Shown here one piece after another: positions 51,215 through 64,000 of a stretch of DNA of 64,000 nt. Below the pieces are notes generated by a model. It ran no database searches. It had not been told where the DNA came from and saw only the letters and a program-made list of their open reading frames with translations. Origin of the DNA: Cranoglanis bouderius. Lineage: Eukaryota > Chordata > Actinopteri > Siluriformes > Cranoglanididae. Positions within the stretch are counted from its first letter, which is position 1. Each line of letters opens with the position of its first letter. A program made the translations under genes and the position numbers. Location: contig CM042562.1 in assembly GCA_023630585.1 (NCBI GenBank), positions 3,543,684-3,607,683 of the forward strand, written 5' to 3'.

Positions 51215-52740
51215 ATTTGTTTATTTAACAGGGACAATGCAGAATAACATTGCTACAATTTCAACCAGCCGATGCTCTACATACAGGCTTCTGGCCAAAG
51301 GCTAATTTGCAGCCCGAGTCCATGGTTAGGCTTTAAAAGAAAAAAAAGAAAAAAAAACAAGAAGCTGAGACTGTGCACAACCATCAATGTTCACAAACCT
51401 GCTTTTGTTTGAACCGTTTTTTTTTTTTTAGATTTCTTTTTAAAATTTTCAACTCTGTTTGCATTTTCAGTTCAACTGGTAATCTGTTCCAAAACAGTGT
51501 ACTTTTAACTGAAAATGTGGATTCTGCAAATTTTGTTTTTCTCCTTGGTACCGTGCAATTCTGATTAGTAATTGGTATATGATATCTGGAACAAGATTAT
51601 TTACACATTAAAAAAAAAAAAACATTTTAATAAGAGACAAATTTATAAAAATTTTCAAAACTAAGTAAACTATATTTTTGTAAAATAATGCCATGATGCG
51701 ATCTAATTGATTTCTTGTACAAAATTATTGGTGTTTGTTTATATAAAGCTCTAACAGGTTTAATAGTCAATTGAGAAACATAAAAGGTCATATACGGTCT
51801 AAAACAATTAACACATAAAAACAATTCAGGTTTGTTCTGGTGGTTCCACACAGCCTCTTTACATGCACATCAAATTTTAACTGAGAATCTAAAACAACAC
51901 CTAGATATTTAAAATCATTAACTGTCTCTATTTCTTTTTGATTGGTTTTATAATTAAGATCATTAATTTCCTTCCTTCTAATTGAAAAACACATCGAGAC
52001 AGTTTTTGAATAATTAAAAGTCAAACAGTTCTTTTGCAGCCACTGTGACACACCAGTCATTTAATTTGTTAATATATCTGCTGCTAAGCATGGAGTCTGT
52101 ACTGATACATAATTGACTGTCATCTGCATATAACTGACATTAGTTTCCTTACAACAATTGGTAAATCGTTGACGTATAAGGAAAACAACAGTGGACCTAG
52201 AATTGACCCATCTTTTTTTTATAAAGATGATCTTAAATTATTTAACACACTGATCTCAAGATTCTTAATATGATCTAAACCAATTGATTGTCTGCTGAGA
52301 GAAACTGAACACATTTAATTTATGCAGGAGTATTTCATGATTCACTGTATCACTTCCCTTTTTAAGGTCTAGAAATACTACCACATTACCATTATCTAAA
52401 GCTCCGTTAATAAATTCTGTGAAATAGCAGTTTGCCATTTCTGTTGAATACTTAGGCCTAAAACCAAACTGTTTAAAGTGAAGTAGATTTTTTTTTTTTC
52501 TAGATAGTTGATAAGTTGTTCAGCTACCAACTTTTCCAGAATTTTAGAAATTACAGGGAGTATAGAAATTGGTCTGTAATTCTGAACTGATCCTGCCATA
52601 AAAATTGGGGTTATAATAGAAGTTTTCCAATTTGAGGGTAATTTGTTTTCTCTAATAGATACATTTATCAGATTTACCAAGGGCATTAGCAAACAAGCAC
52701 TATTTTATTTATTTATTTTTCTTTTTACAAATGTGGTATC
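51215..52740 (-). mobile_element. L2/CR1-like LINE, 5'-truncated
   Basis: 3' end on the + strand is a TTTATTT-rich tail (51210-51230) then CAGGGACAATGCAGAATAAC, the tail wording of a common fish LINE. Reverse transcriptase remnants follow upstream. Confidence 0.8.
51788..52692 (-). pseudogene. LINE reverse transcriptase pseudogene
   Basis: In order on the minus strand: LMPLVNLINVSIRENKLPSN, WKTSIITPIF, NYRPISILPVISKILEKL (52396-52692); GSILGPLLFSLYVNDLP (about 52210-52150); LYADD at 52119-52130; then WLQKNCLTFNYSKTVSMCF and VNDFKYLGVVLDSQLKF (51788-52060). The catalytic YADD is intact but stops and frameshifts separate the blocks. Part of the fingers domain is missing. L2/CR1-type by wording. 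Confidence 0.85.
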
Positions 52741-52759
52741 CATTCCGAATATATCATTA

Positions 52760-55150
52760 GCCCTTGAATAAAATATTTGTCCTGTCTGAAGCTTTACCAG
52801 ACTTGCAACAAACTTGCAAAACAAAACCTAAATGTGAAAGAAAAAAAAAACTCAATGAAAAATATTTGCCAATTAACTGTAACAAGCAAACAAACAAAAA
52901 TCTCTGAACCAAGCTGGCAATCAAGTGCCACATCTCATGAGAGAAAGACTGCCAGGTCAGACTCAGAGCTCTGAGTGCTATATAACAGACACATTTACAG
53001 AAATGTTAAAGTCGAAAATAAACAATTTCCATTTGTTTTCCATATTTGATTAAATTAGCTAGATAGCCAGTGGTGGAAACCTGTAATCAGCATAAACATG
53101 TGGTTTAAAATACATAAATCCTGTTAATAAACCTTTCATATTTTTGGCTGCAATCTACTATTTCCAATCACACACTTGCATTCTGTCTGTTCTAGTTGGA
53201 AATTTTCAATACAGCTGAAGCCTTGATTGGATCAGAAATTCAGTGAGTCTGTGCTCCTATGTGACTTTCCATTGAAAATGAATGACTTCTGATCTGTAGT
53301 TTGCCATACAAAGAAATAACAGTACTGCAATTTGATTGATCAAAAGAAATGTATGAAATAAAAATCCAGTTATGATTCTGGAAGCAGACAAGGCATACTA
53401 AATCATCCTGTAATTTTCATTACAGGAAATCACAGCAGGCAATTCAGTGGCAAAAGGAGATCACATTGCAAAACAATGTACAGCCAACAGAAGATCATAT
53501 TGGAAGGTTTTTTTCCTGAACTCAAAGCTAGACTGTTATTCATCGCACATAAATGATGAAATATCAAGACTTGCCTAAGAAAGTGACCCAAATTACATTT
53601 TTTGAAAGGACAGCAGTCCACACATGCCTCACGGTGCATCTCACTGCTTAAGGAGCACAATGGTAAATCAGTCACGAGTACTTAATTGTATTGTATTTAT
53701 GATGTACAGAACAAATTTTTATGAGCTGTAAAAAGTTTGCATTTGACACTATATGTGTGAATTCTCATTGGGTGGGAAAAAAAGAGGCAAAAGTTTCTTT
53801 TTATGTTTTTTATCAGATTCAAGCATCATAATGGTTGTCTGAACTATACAACTCCTTGGGTAAGGCTCATCTGTTGAGAAGAGGACTTACAAATAAGGAA
53901 GATAGCCGATGACAAAGATACCCACAATGTGAACCTGAAACTATGGAAAAACAGAAACTCCAAACATATTTCATTGAGATCTCTGCAAGATATCAAGCCA
54001 CCCTGAAGGAAATAGCACTAAAGTTTACTTTCACCAAGACCACAAACTCAGCAGGAACAAGCAGACACTTCCACTATTATGTTCACACAGCTCTGTCAGA
54101 TGTGATACCACTCTCCTGAACCAGTGTGTGATGAGGTGCTCAATCCAATGACATGTAATGACAAAAAGGGAGCAATCTAAACAGGAGAATGCACCACCAC
54201 TGACCTCACATGAGATGCTTTGAGACAAAAAAAGCATCAAAGAGGATCCTGTAACAAATTATAGTGTCTGCCTGAAAAGTGGGGTTCAATCTGGTGTAAT
54301 GTGGTACTTGAACGGTATACACTTCTGGTGCCATGTCTACTCCAGTAGGCTGGATAAGGTGTGACACTGAGTGGTTCAGTGATCACATAGCTACAAAGAA
54401 AAAGTCAATACTTCTGGCAAGTAAACACTTGGTAACTGGACCGGGACCGAAGGAGACCGGAACTTCATTATAAAACAGAGTAAACAGTATAAATATGCAA
54501 TAGGGAGTTAGAGGACAAACTGAAAATACACTTGGGACACAGAGATGGAGAGCATGATCATATTACTCTCTTTCACTTTAACAAGTGGGACATCATCAGC
54601 ATTTTGAATCTAGTCAAAAGTATTTCCTATGATAAAATTACACAAAACCAAATATAATAATATTATTAAACCAATTTCTAGACTTTTTAAAAACTAATTT
54701 CCAGCTTTGTCTTATTCTAATGGCAGATAAATTTGCTTCTTTCTACACATAAATGCTTGAAATTGGCAGAATTGACATATCTGTCAATTAAATGCTAGTA
54801 AAAAGTAGTATATATGTCTCGAAATAGGTTTAATAATCTTACATTTGGCTTTTCATGTGTTATGTTTTATTGTTATTTCACTGTGCTATTGTCTTAAACT
54901 CTTTGTGGTCATGAGCTCAATCAGATTAACTGTTGTTGTTGATGTTGTTGGTGGTATTTCAATCTAACTTGCATATTAGCTCCCATAAACCTATGCATAA
55001 ATAACAGGAAAGCTTAAATAGAAAAAAAAAAATCAGCTCAAGAACTGCAATATATATAGTCAGTCTTGTGCCTCTTCAGCCACCTCAAAAAGTGCCAGTA
55101 TGACTCTCCTGATAAAGTATCAGGTATGCTAATTTCCCACATATGCACTA
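52760..55150. other. intergenic, nothing recognised
   Basis: Neither strand shows a gene or repeat I can name. Confidence 0.5.
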
Positions 55151-55500
55151 CAGTGCCTCACATACGTATTCACCCCCAATACATTTTTCCACATATTATA
55201 GTGTTATAACCTGTAACTGAAATAGACTTAATTTTGATTATATATAATGCAAACTCATTCACAAACCAAGATCATAAAAGCTACTACTAAACTAGTTCTG
55301 GTGCAGTCAGTAGCCATCAAAATTCACATAATTAGCTGAATAGAGTTCACCTGCATGCAATGCAAGTGTCACATGATTTCAATATCATTACACCTGTTCC
55401 TGTAAGGCATTGGAGTTTGTTAGAGAACATACTATAAAAACATTTCTATGACAAAGTTCTGGGAAAATATTGATCATGTTTTGATTATAAAAAATATCCT
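55151..55500 (+). mobile_element. Tc1-like element, 5' part only
   Basis: TA then CAGTGCCTCACATACGTATT, CACATTATAGTGTTATAACC-like sequence, CTAGTTCTGGTGCAGTCAGT and AAGTGTCACATGATTTCAAT, the left arm and leader of a known Tc1 type. The transposase and right arm are absent. Confidence 0.65.
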
Positions 55501-56883
55501 CAAGTGATGAATTCATCAGAGTAATCAAAGTAACTTATTTACTCCTACTGAAAAGAAGTGGGCTGGTGACGTTCTCTCTTCTTAGATTTTTGTGTGTTGT
55601 ATTCTCTTTCAGGCAGCACACATTATTAAAGACAGAGCTCACAGATTTAGGGCATGGGTGTAACTAAAAAACCCAAGATTTATCTTCACCTACACTGTGC
55701 TGTTTGGTAGGTCTGGTGGGGCCAAGGTATGAGACCTTCTCACTCGGAAATGAGTGTTTTGTTTTTGTTTTTTGTTTTTTTTGTTCCCCCAGGAAATTTA
55801 TTTAACTTTTATACATATTTTTCCTCCCAGTGATTTCATTTTAAGTTCTTTAATAATTCTGTGGGTGGGAATATTTCTATAAATAGAATAGCTTTTGAAT
55901 TTTTCATTTTGTCTTTCTGAATGCCGTTATCTGCTTCTGCTGTGTGTGTATGTCTTGATAACATATATTTCCTGTCTCATCTTATAAAGGTTGCATCCTA
56001 TTTCTAGAATTTTGAATTTTTATTCACAGTGATGCCACGGCTGTCTGTGCATTGTGCATTGTGTGGTAAGAATGACTTACTAGAGAAATAACCTATAGGC
56101 GACATTATTCTGCACATCTCATACTGTAGATCCATTGGAGATCCATTTAGAATATTATATTTCACAGATGAACATGTATGTTTTGGACAACAAATTTCTT
56201 CTTCCCATCACTAACCTTAATCTAATATGTGTATAAAACTCCCAGAACTCAGGAGCCAATTGTATATACTTTCTGCACAGGTTCATTCAATATCACTGAA
56301 CGCCATAGTGTGTTGGAGTACATATCAAGCTCTAAAAGTTATCACTGTTGTTATTTGAAGACTGATACATTGTGTTAGAAGCAAAGATAAAATTGCCTTT
56401 GTATGATCCTTGAAACACCCAGAATGTCTGAATGTCTCTCAAGTGCTAAGAAAAGCTGATGGAGTTCAGTTCAAATCTTCCATGACTGATCAAATCTGAT
56501 GTGTATTAAGGGAAGAATATTGCTCTTGAACACATCTCTCAGTTCTCTGAGATGAATACTACGATGATCCCAGCGTATTTTCACCTACACCAGACAAATG
56601 TGTGCCACATCGACTGCTACCTGAAACCTGAGTGTTGTTGTGCTTGAGTGTTTTGATGACTTACCGTATTTGAGCTTAAAACCTGTAATCTGATTTTGGG
56701 CTGCCTGTGCAAAATGTTTTGACAATAATATGATATACTGTAGGCACAAGATTCAAAGAACACAATTTTATGACTACATGGCATAAGCATGTTCTATGAT
56801 CTGATTAAAATAAGAAGGAAACAGAACAACCATTAAAACTAGAAACTTTATAAAGCCTTCTTCTTCTTCTTCTTCTTCTTCTT

Positions 56884-56914
<31 letters not shown>

Positions 56915-56986
56915 AATTATAAACCCATATAGTACTACTGAGGAACATAACTACTTCAAAGTATCTCTTACTACTACTACTACTAC

Positions 56987-57041
<55 letters not shown>

Positions 57042-60000
57042 TATGAAAAGCAATGCAGAAAAGTTAGAGTTTTTGAAGGTTGATAGCCAAGCAGTATTCA
57101 AGATACTCTGCTATTATTCACTGTGGAAAAATAATTTAATCAACAGTTTATTCCTGTAGTTCCTCCAGAGTGACTCATCATGTACTAACATCTGGAGATC
57201 AAGCTTTAAAAATGGATCACATACTCCTCAGTGTGATGACAAATATTTATGTTGGAAGGTATTAGAAATGATTAGGGTAATTTCCAGATTGTGTGCAAAT
57301 GAAAGAACTATGAAACTATGTCTTCTGCATTTCAGATCAGATAATGAGTACACATGAGTATAGAATAAATTCAGACATCCTCCAGTCGATGACATGGTGT
57401 CCCTAACAAACACAGGACTACAATACAATCAGAAATAATGGTCCACTTTTAATGGTTCTTTAGTTTATCCCTCTAGAGAAACCATTAATGGTTCTATGCA
57501 AAAACCCTACAATAGAGGATTTCTTTTTAAAGGAAGACCTTTAGAAATCTACAAAACATCCAAAAGACATCCAAAGAAACCTAAGCAACCCACAATGTAG
57601 TCAATCAAGCAACACCTGTTTGGGGTCCAACACTGGATTCGTTGCAGGTATTGCGCCAGAGCTATGAGGATAATGCAGATGACAATTAATTACAAGTACA
57701 TCTATCTTACCCAATCTTTCTCCCAAATCTTTATACATGCTCTTGAAAAAAACAAAAACAAAATCAGTAACATCTTGTGCTCTAAGGAGTTTGTTACTCT
57801 GGGGTAACCCTTAAAGGATTTATTTAGAACCTTACAACAGAGGGATCCAAGAAGAAAACTTTTAGAAACCTAGAACCATTAACCATCCAAAGAACCCTTG
57901 AGGAACATTTTTTTTTTTTAGAAGAGTGCTTGCTGCATAGTCCAGACAAATGGTTAATCTGCCAACAATAATAACCTATAGCTGTAAGGAAATCCTGCAT
58001 ATTGCCCATGGATATTGTCAGATATGCAGAATTATGTATGTCAGAAAATTTGTGCAGTTATTTACACATGACCAAAGGCTGCTACAAAATGGTTGGCACA
58101 TTAACGTGGCATATTATTGCATGCCATATGTCATCCTGCACATCACTAATTCAATGGGCTTACAACAATGAAATCCAACATTAACACAATAACAGATCAG
58201 TCCACTGCCATTATTTATCCATTTCTGTTAATGTGCATGCCTAGCCACTTCATGCTTTAGTATATCCATCTATACAGTGACACTGCGGCATACTTTTATG
58301 AGCTGTGGGGGAGCCAGTGAGTGAACAGCTACTGATGGTATCTCAATAATACATCCTGTTGTTATGGGCCATGCCATGTTATTCTCCACATCCCTATCTT
58401 TGGACTCACTTATCAGAAAATAGTCAAACTATTTTCAGCACATTTGAGTACATGTAAGAGCAAATAATTGTTCTGTTGAGCTAGCTAATATTATACAATT
58501 TGTTAATTCTGTGTTAAATATGTGCTGTTTATGATACAACAGAATGAGCACAGGCACTGCTACTTGATCAGGCTGTCACAGTAAGAGCTAACTGTCTGAC
58601 CTTAAGTTTAAAAAATAAAACATTAATGTGCACAGTGGTGGAAGAGCACCACATTTTCTTCCACAAGTAGGTTGCAAAAAGGGTGAGAGGTTGAAATTCA
58701 AAAATCTTACTGTCACCTATTCTTACTGTCATATGTTTCCCATTCTACATTTTAGGAGTAAGACTTCTAAAAAATAAGTCTTTAATCATGTTATCATATA
58801 ATTAACACATGCTCTTAGTCACCCTGGTTACTGTATAGTAACTTTATGTACATATATTAAAGTTGCCCATCCTATTCTCTAGTCTTGTATAATAGAAGAT
58901 GAAAAGCTTCATTTCAAATGAGCTTTAACAGCTGTCTCTTGGCATACAGGCAGTGCATACAAGTCACAGTTTGTCCCTACTGAAACTAACCACATTTTGG
59001 CAGGTACTGAAAATACACACAATTCTTCAGACCAAATGACACCAGGGATAATTAATAGCTGATGGAGAAAGCAATTGCTAAATTTCCAGACCTGACCTTA
59101 CCTTGCACTTTGCTTAAGAAATCATGTCATCAGTGATTTGATATTTCTTGATTCAGCAATGGCAAGAGAGGACTTGCTTGACTAGAAAATAGTCATGAAA
59201 GTGACCAACAGTCACAGTAATGAGTGGAAATTCTTAGTTTGTGGCTGCTGATTGTAATTTACATAATGAAATATTCACTTCAACAAACAAAACTGCTGCT
59301 TAAACAGATGATGAGATGGGATAATTACATGGAGTCTAAAATATTTTGTGCATATAAACAATGGGACAAAATTGTGGTAGCTCTTGGGTTAGCTTCCCAA
59401 GTGAATGCCAAATGCCAAAATTGTGGCATTAATGATATTTTCTTTCTTATCTTGCACCTGCTCCTTTCACTAAGGATATTTCCAACCATTGTTCATGGAT
59501 GCTGGAAGGACTATTTGATTTCATGCAACTGGTATGTTCCCAGGGGCCAATTGATGTTCAATCCTCAGTCCTGATTGTAGTAGGTTTTGTTCTGTTCAGG
59601 GTGGGATCAGAAAATAATGGTGTCAATAATCCTTTATTCAGGCTTTGGGCCAAAGAAATGACAGTTCTAGACTTTTCAGTCACTGTGTGTGCTGCACTCT
59701 GTAAGACTGCACTCTTTAACTTCCCTCTAGGTAGCACTGTGCCACCATGTCACTGACTTATTTCAATAATTCACATGGTACTACCTGCCACACTTTGATT
59801 TCATGAATTAAACATTTCCTGTTTTTTTAGCCTAATCGTGAAGGGCTTACCAAACCCTTTGAGCTTATTTGAGGTTTCCGATACAGCAACTAAGTGGTAT
59901 TCTGTAGATGTTCACAATCCATTTGCAACTTTGAATAATTGCAAGGAGAACAACAAAAAACAAGAAACGAATAATTTGAGGGGACTTACATTTCCTCCAT

Positions 60001-62163
60001 TGAGTGGAGCTTTGTGAAAGTGGAGCTTTGTATCAGTCCATTATTGGGGAATACATTTGAGCAGTGTCTGTAATAATAATGAATAAAGGAAGGCTAAAAT
60101 AAAATATCTATCACTAGCTTGACAATGAATGCAATGCATTCTATCACAATTTATCATTGATTGCATAATCCTTTACCCATAACCCTGTGCTTTTTTATAA
60201 TTTGCACTTGGACATTGTGTGCTCAGTCAATCAACTGGATCCTTATTCTGATGTCTTTTTATCTTTGACATACTTTACGAAAGCTGGCCCATTTATACCA
60301 GCTTTTGGGGATTGTTTCATTTGTATGCCTATTTTACATGGTCTGCACTACTGTCCCCAAATGTATGCGCTACAGCTTACTAATATACTGTAAATCCTCT
60401 CATTAACTCAGTTACATACCAAGCAAATACTCTGGACAGTTACACATTGACCAAATACTCTGGATCTTCTTAAGGCAGTCAAAAAACTCTTCGAGTCAAC
60501 TATGACCAGTGCTCTCACTTTTTATTGATCAGTTGATCCTCAGTGTCTTAAAGCTCAATGCCAATTTATTGTGTTCAGACTTCACAGAAAGCCCACAACA
60601 CTTACAGCAATAAGGTCTCAAGTGCTCGAGTCAGTGAGCTGAATGGTGTGTTTTAGTGTAACTGTTACAATCCAAGTGTAAAGTTTTAGTTATCCTTAAA
60701 CCGGTCCCCTTTCTTTCTGTTTGAATTATTCCCATGCAGGAAAGAAATTCATAATGCTTCTTGAATTTGCAGTGGAAAAACATCTTGGAGGTACTCATAC
60801 ATTTGTGGGCCAAATCTGATATTTTGCTGGTCATTATCCAGCTGTTTTTATTAATTTAATATAATAAATGCTAAATGTGCAAACTCTTGATTTGAAAAAT
60901 TGATAAGTTACTTACTTTTTATTTTCATTTCTATAATTTATCAAGCCATGGCAGTAGGCTAAGGTGAGAAGGTATGTTATTTCTAACTCTAGCTTCTGGC
61001 TGGTAAATAAACACTTTACCTTCCACATCTGTATTTTGAATAGATTTTCATCTAATAATCATCACCTATCTGTCAATGAAATCCGAGCTCTTAATCACTT
61101 TGGAAGGGTCCAAAGACTAAAATCTACATTATCTGAGTCATTAAAAAATGATGCATAGATCTGCCTTGCTTCATCATGCCACAAAAAAATTAGTTAAACA
61201 ATTTCAGTGTCCTTCTCATACAATTATTTGAACAAGACCCTACAGTTCTTTAAAACAATGAAAGGTCATATTAGACCTCGGACACTAGGTATGACACTTA
61301 CAGATTATTTGTCCAAAGCTTTGATCTACTTCTCGTCATGAATTATGAATGATTTAAATATCCAGATAGTTTTAGACCAATAGTCTAGTAAGACAGGAAA
61401 TTGACTATTTCCAACATTTCAGGTTTAAAGAGAGTATGGGAGTGCATAATAATATTTTCAGCTGTGCAGTCAGGAACTGCTTGCCGGCAGTGCCAATTGT
61501 GAAAGCTCAGCTGGATGGTGGGATTTTAGGTGATTACAAAGTAATGTGCAAACTGTAAATCTTAAAAGTACTTTTTCAATATAATGTTTTAACAAATGAC
61601 CAATATTTCCTCTGTTGTTCTGCTGCTCCTCAAAGTTTTTGTTTGAACTCTTCTAAAGTGCTGACTAATACGGGAAGAATCAGCATATTTGATAACTTTC
61701 TAGTTATCATCAACATTATCATTTGTAAAGTGTTATATTTGACTTTGTTGTAGGACTATTTAATCCTTTTAGGTAAAAATTTTCATTCTTTCTTATGTTA
61801 ACTATACACTTGTCTAATGTTAGCAAAGTGAAACATACAATGATCGATTTCTAGACTGATAGAGCATGTAAGATGGGGGGGGGGGGGAGTGATAAGGGGG
61901 CATGGCTTCCAGGTGGTGATGGCCTACACAAATCATTCCAGATTAATATGTCGACTGGCCATCTATAGTTTTATTGAGGAGAAAAAGACAGCCTTTTTGG
62001 CACATTTTGAGAGATGGCTTGTACCAGTACTCTAGTGTTAAATTGTGGAGCTCCTACACAAAATGTGTAACAGTTGACATGTCTGGTAATACAATATATT
62101 CAGAGTAAACATCACTGGATATCGTGACAATGAGGATGATTTAATCATTATATTACATAAGAT
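55501..62163. other. intergenic, nothing recognised
   Basis: Holds (CTT)n at 56857-56913 and (CTA)n/(AAT)n at 56969-57041, and a G13 run near 61876. No exon, RNA gene or transposon could be named. Long frames here come from microsatellites or are short. Confidence 0.5.
56857..57041. repeat. (CTT)n, (CTA)n and (AAT)n microsatellites
   Basis: Three trinucleotide tracts in under 200 bp. They create an artificial 98-codon minus-strand frame of poly-Ile and poly-Arg. Confidence 0.95.
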
Positions 62164-62525
62164 CAGGCACGGACTGGCCATTGGGAAGTTCAGGAATTTT
62201 CCCGGTGGGCCGGTCTTGTGAGGGCTGGTCTTTTTTTCCCAACCCCAGCATCATATAGCCTATATACAGATATTCAATAGGTCGTCTTAGCTGCAGCGAA
62301 ACGGCTGGTGCAATCCGTAATAGCAGGTAGCAGTTACCATCACAACTGAAAGTGTCTAGCACTCGTTGCCGAAACATGGATAGAACGAGAAAACCTGCGG
62401 CCGGCGGTGCAGAGAAGGTACGCCAAAAAAAAAGAAAATTATTTTTCAGTTCGAATTTGGTGTATCAAATTGGGGCCGCATGACAGAAAATTCCCGGGCT
62501 GCTTTTTGTTGCCAGTCTGCTCCTG
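62164..62525 (+). mobile_element. 362-bp non-autonomous hAT element
   Basis: Left end CAGGCACGGACTGGCC and right end, on the minus strand, CAGGAGCAGACTGGC are inverted, with AATTTTC following on both. Flanks CATAAGAT (62156-62163) and CATAAGAC (62526-62533) form an 8-bp duplication with one change, diagnostic of hAT. An ATG at 62376 opens 35 codons beginning MDRTRKPAAGGAEKVRQKKR, like the start of a hAT transposase, then stops. Confidence 0.85.
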
Positions 62526-63685
62526 CATAAGACTAAATTTCATTTTACTTTAAGTAATATCATATTCTATGGGCAATATCCTGCATACTTTGGGAACATG
62601 ATCAAGCCAAATATAATCCCAAGATACTTTAAAAAATCTCTTGTCTGATATGACAATGTGCCTAATGATTCTGATAAAATATGAGAAAAAAACACAAATG
62701 CCAGTTTGTGCATCTAGTCAGTAGTTTGTGGACGTAGAATTATTAGAAAAATATTATACTGCAGATCTCATCATAATAAGATGAGCTTGTGTTGTGTTAG
62801 CTTGTGTTCATCACTAATTAGCCAGAGATGATGCTTTATGTCTTGTTACCTCTCTGCACCTGTTCATTTAAAAAAATATTCAGTGTGGCAAGTAATCAGC
62901 TGTCTCATGTCCTGGGCTGTAACGAGTCTCTTCTGATAAACCTTTAGGGTCATGACCATGTCTTGCCCTGCAAAACTAATATTTATTATTGTTCTGTCAG
63001 GACTCTCATAGTTTGGTGAAATCCTCTTGTGAATGCTCACTGTGTGCCAAATCAAACACTTGGTTGTGCACTGGGTCACTTGGCAGGAGTGTTTGCATGT
63101 GGGTTTTGACTGTTGAACTAGTATCTGGGAGTTGGCACAGGTCCTGGCACATGGAGTGGTGGGCAGCTTCAACCGGCATTTAGAGAAGCTGCTGCCAAGG
63201 TTGCTGTTGTATATCTGTTTGACCCCTTCATAAAGACCCTGAAATAGACACTTTGTACACTGAGAGAAAGTGCATTTAGAGTAGCTTCCCTCTGGGATCT
63301 GTAGTGTCATGCTGAGTGAGTCATTTTGTTAATGGATTTGAGAAAGGGGACTATTTTGGTCTGGACATGGGTGATATATTGTTTTTAAATTACAATTGTT
63401 TGTACAGACCTAGACTAACCAATGCTACCCTCTCCTCTCTCAGAACACTTCACTTGGTTCAGTAATGTATTCTGCTTTTGGAAAATAGTACATGTTTATT
63501 ATTACTCTTTTTCCAGGTTTTGGTGGTTGCTGTTTTTTCTAGGTACTATATTATGCCTTTAAGCTGATATTGCACACTGCTGAATACTGATTCATGCTCT
63601 GGGTGAGACTGTGTTGTGTATTTTTAAAGCTGTTTTAACGAAAGAGCAGAGCCATGATTTACTGTACCTGCACCACTCTTGTGCC
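62526..63685. other. intergenic with one cysteine-rich frame of unknown status
   Basis: The minus strand has an open frame of 148 codons (63310-62864) with 11 cysteines, including SYSKCTFSQCTKC and KPTCKHSCQVTQCTTKC. No family recognised, no clear splice context. More likely chance than a gene. Confidence 0.3.
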
Positions 63686-63688
63686 AAA

Positions 63689-63704
63689 TGCTAGAGGGCA
63701 GCAT
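63689..63704 (+). promoter_or_regulatory. candidate CTCF-binding motif
   Basis: TGCTAGAGGGCAGCAT holds the core CTAGAGGGCAGC of the CTCF consensus, but the 5' CCA is missing. Confidence 0.3.
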
Positions 63705-63885
63705 GGTGTTATATCATGCATACTACATACTCCATTAATTCCAAAATCAGGGTAACTACTTTTTCCCTACCCCTTTTATCATCCTACCACAGACAAAGCC
63801 AGAGTATGATTCTTCATTATAAAAAATAAAAAAAAAATGTGCAGCATGTTATGGATGCTTGCAGATATATTTAGGTGAATTACAA

Positions 63886-63935
<50 letters not shown>
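63886..63935. repeat. (TAA)n microsatellite
   Basis: About 16 units; gives the artificial poly-Tyr minus-strand frame. Confidence 0.95.
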
Positions 63936-63937
<2 letters not shown>

Positions 63938-64000
63938 TAAAAGTAACCCAACAGCAGCCAGTATCAACAGGTATATAGACCATTTTGAGAATTTTTGACA

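Noticed and set aside
56805..57101. 98-codon poly-Ile/poly-Arg frame
   Set aside because: Artefact of (CTT)n and (AAT)n repeats.
63779..63967. Poly-Tyr frame at the window end
   Set aside because: Artefact of (TAA)n.

Overview
The window is vertebrate nuclear DNA, almost certainly from a ray-finned fish. It has long AT-rich introns, many microsatellites, a dense load of decayed Tc1/mariner DNA transposons and their short inverted-repeat derivatives, tRNA-derived SINEs of the type common in catfish and other otophysans, L1-like and L2/CR1-like LINE fragments, and single LTRs. Catfish or a related otophysan is an inference from the repeat types, not something the sequence proves.

The only host gene I can support is the 3' half of a T-type (low-voltage-activated) calcium channel alpha-1 subunit on the + strand. 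The best match is cacna1g (Cav3.1). Twelve coding exons run from 10223 to the stop codon at 35767-35769. Every splice junction is GT-AG and every phase agrees, giving 861 in-frame codons. In order they encode the end of the III-IV linker, all six segments and the pore loop of repeat IV, the start of the intracellular C-tail after IVS6, and a long proline/serine-rich C-terminus. Bases 1-10222 look like the intron upstream of the first exon seen. Repeats I to III must lie 5' of the window.

Layout: 1-10222 upstream intron with a dead Tc1 element (2279-3773) and a small MITE (3865-4094). 10223-19700: exons for repeat IV and IVS6. 19701-35769: C-tail exons separated by introns full of transposons, namely a Tc1 at 22768-24218, a three-deep nest at 25548-27947, and a palindromic element split by an L1 at 30876-32534. 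35770-about 37700: 3' UTR. 37700-64000: no recognisable host gene, but a Tc1-like element, two well-supported solo LTRs (39500-39827 and 43442-44749), a third probable one, a LINE reverse transcriptase broken by one of those LTRs, an L2/CR1-like LINE, several MITEs and a small hAT element.

I see no new enzymatic or defence system. The observations most worth a second look are: a possible alternative terminal exon of the channel (33232-33297); a (TC)n microsatellite that serves as the polypyrimidine tract of the IVS5 exon; a 26-bp piece of L1 sequence copied into the arm of the element the L1 had entered; and nested insertions whose target-site duplications can be read directly.
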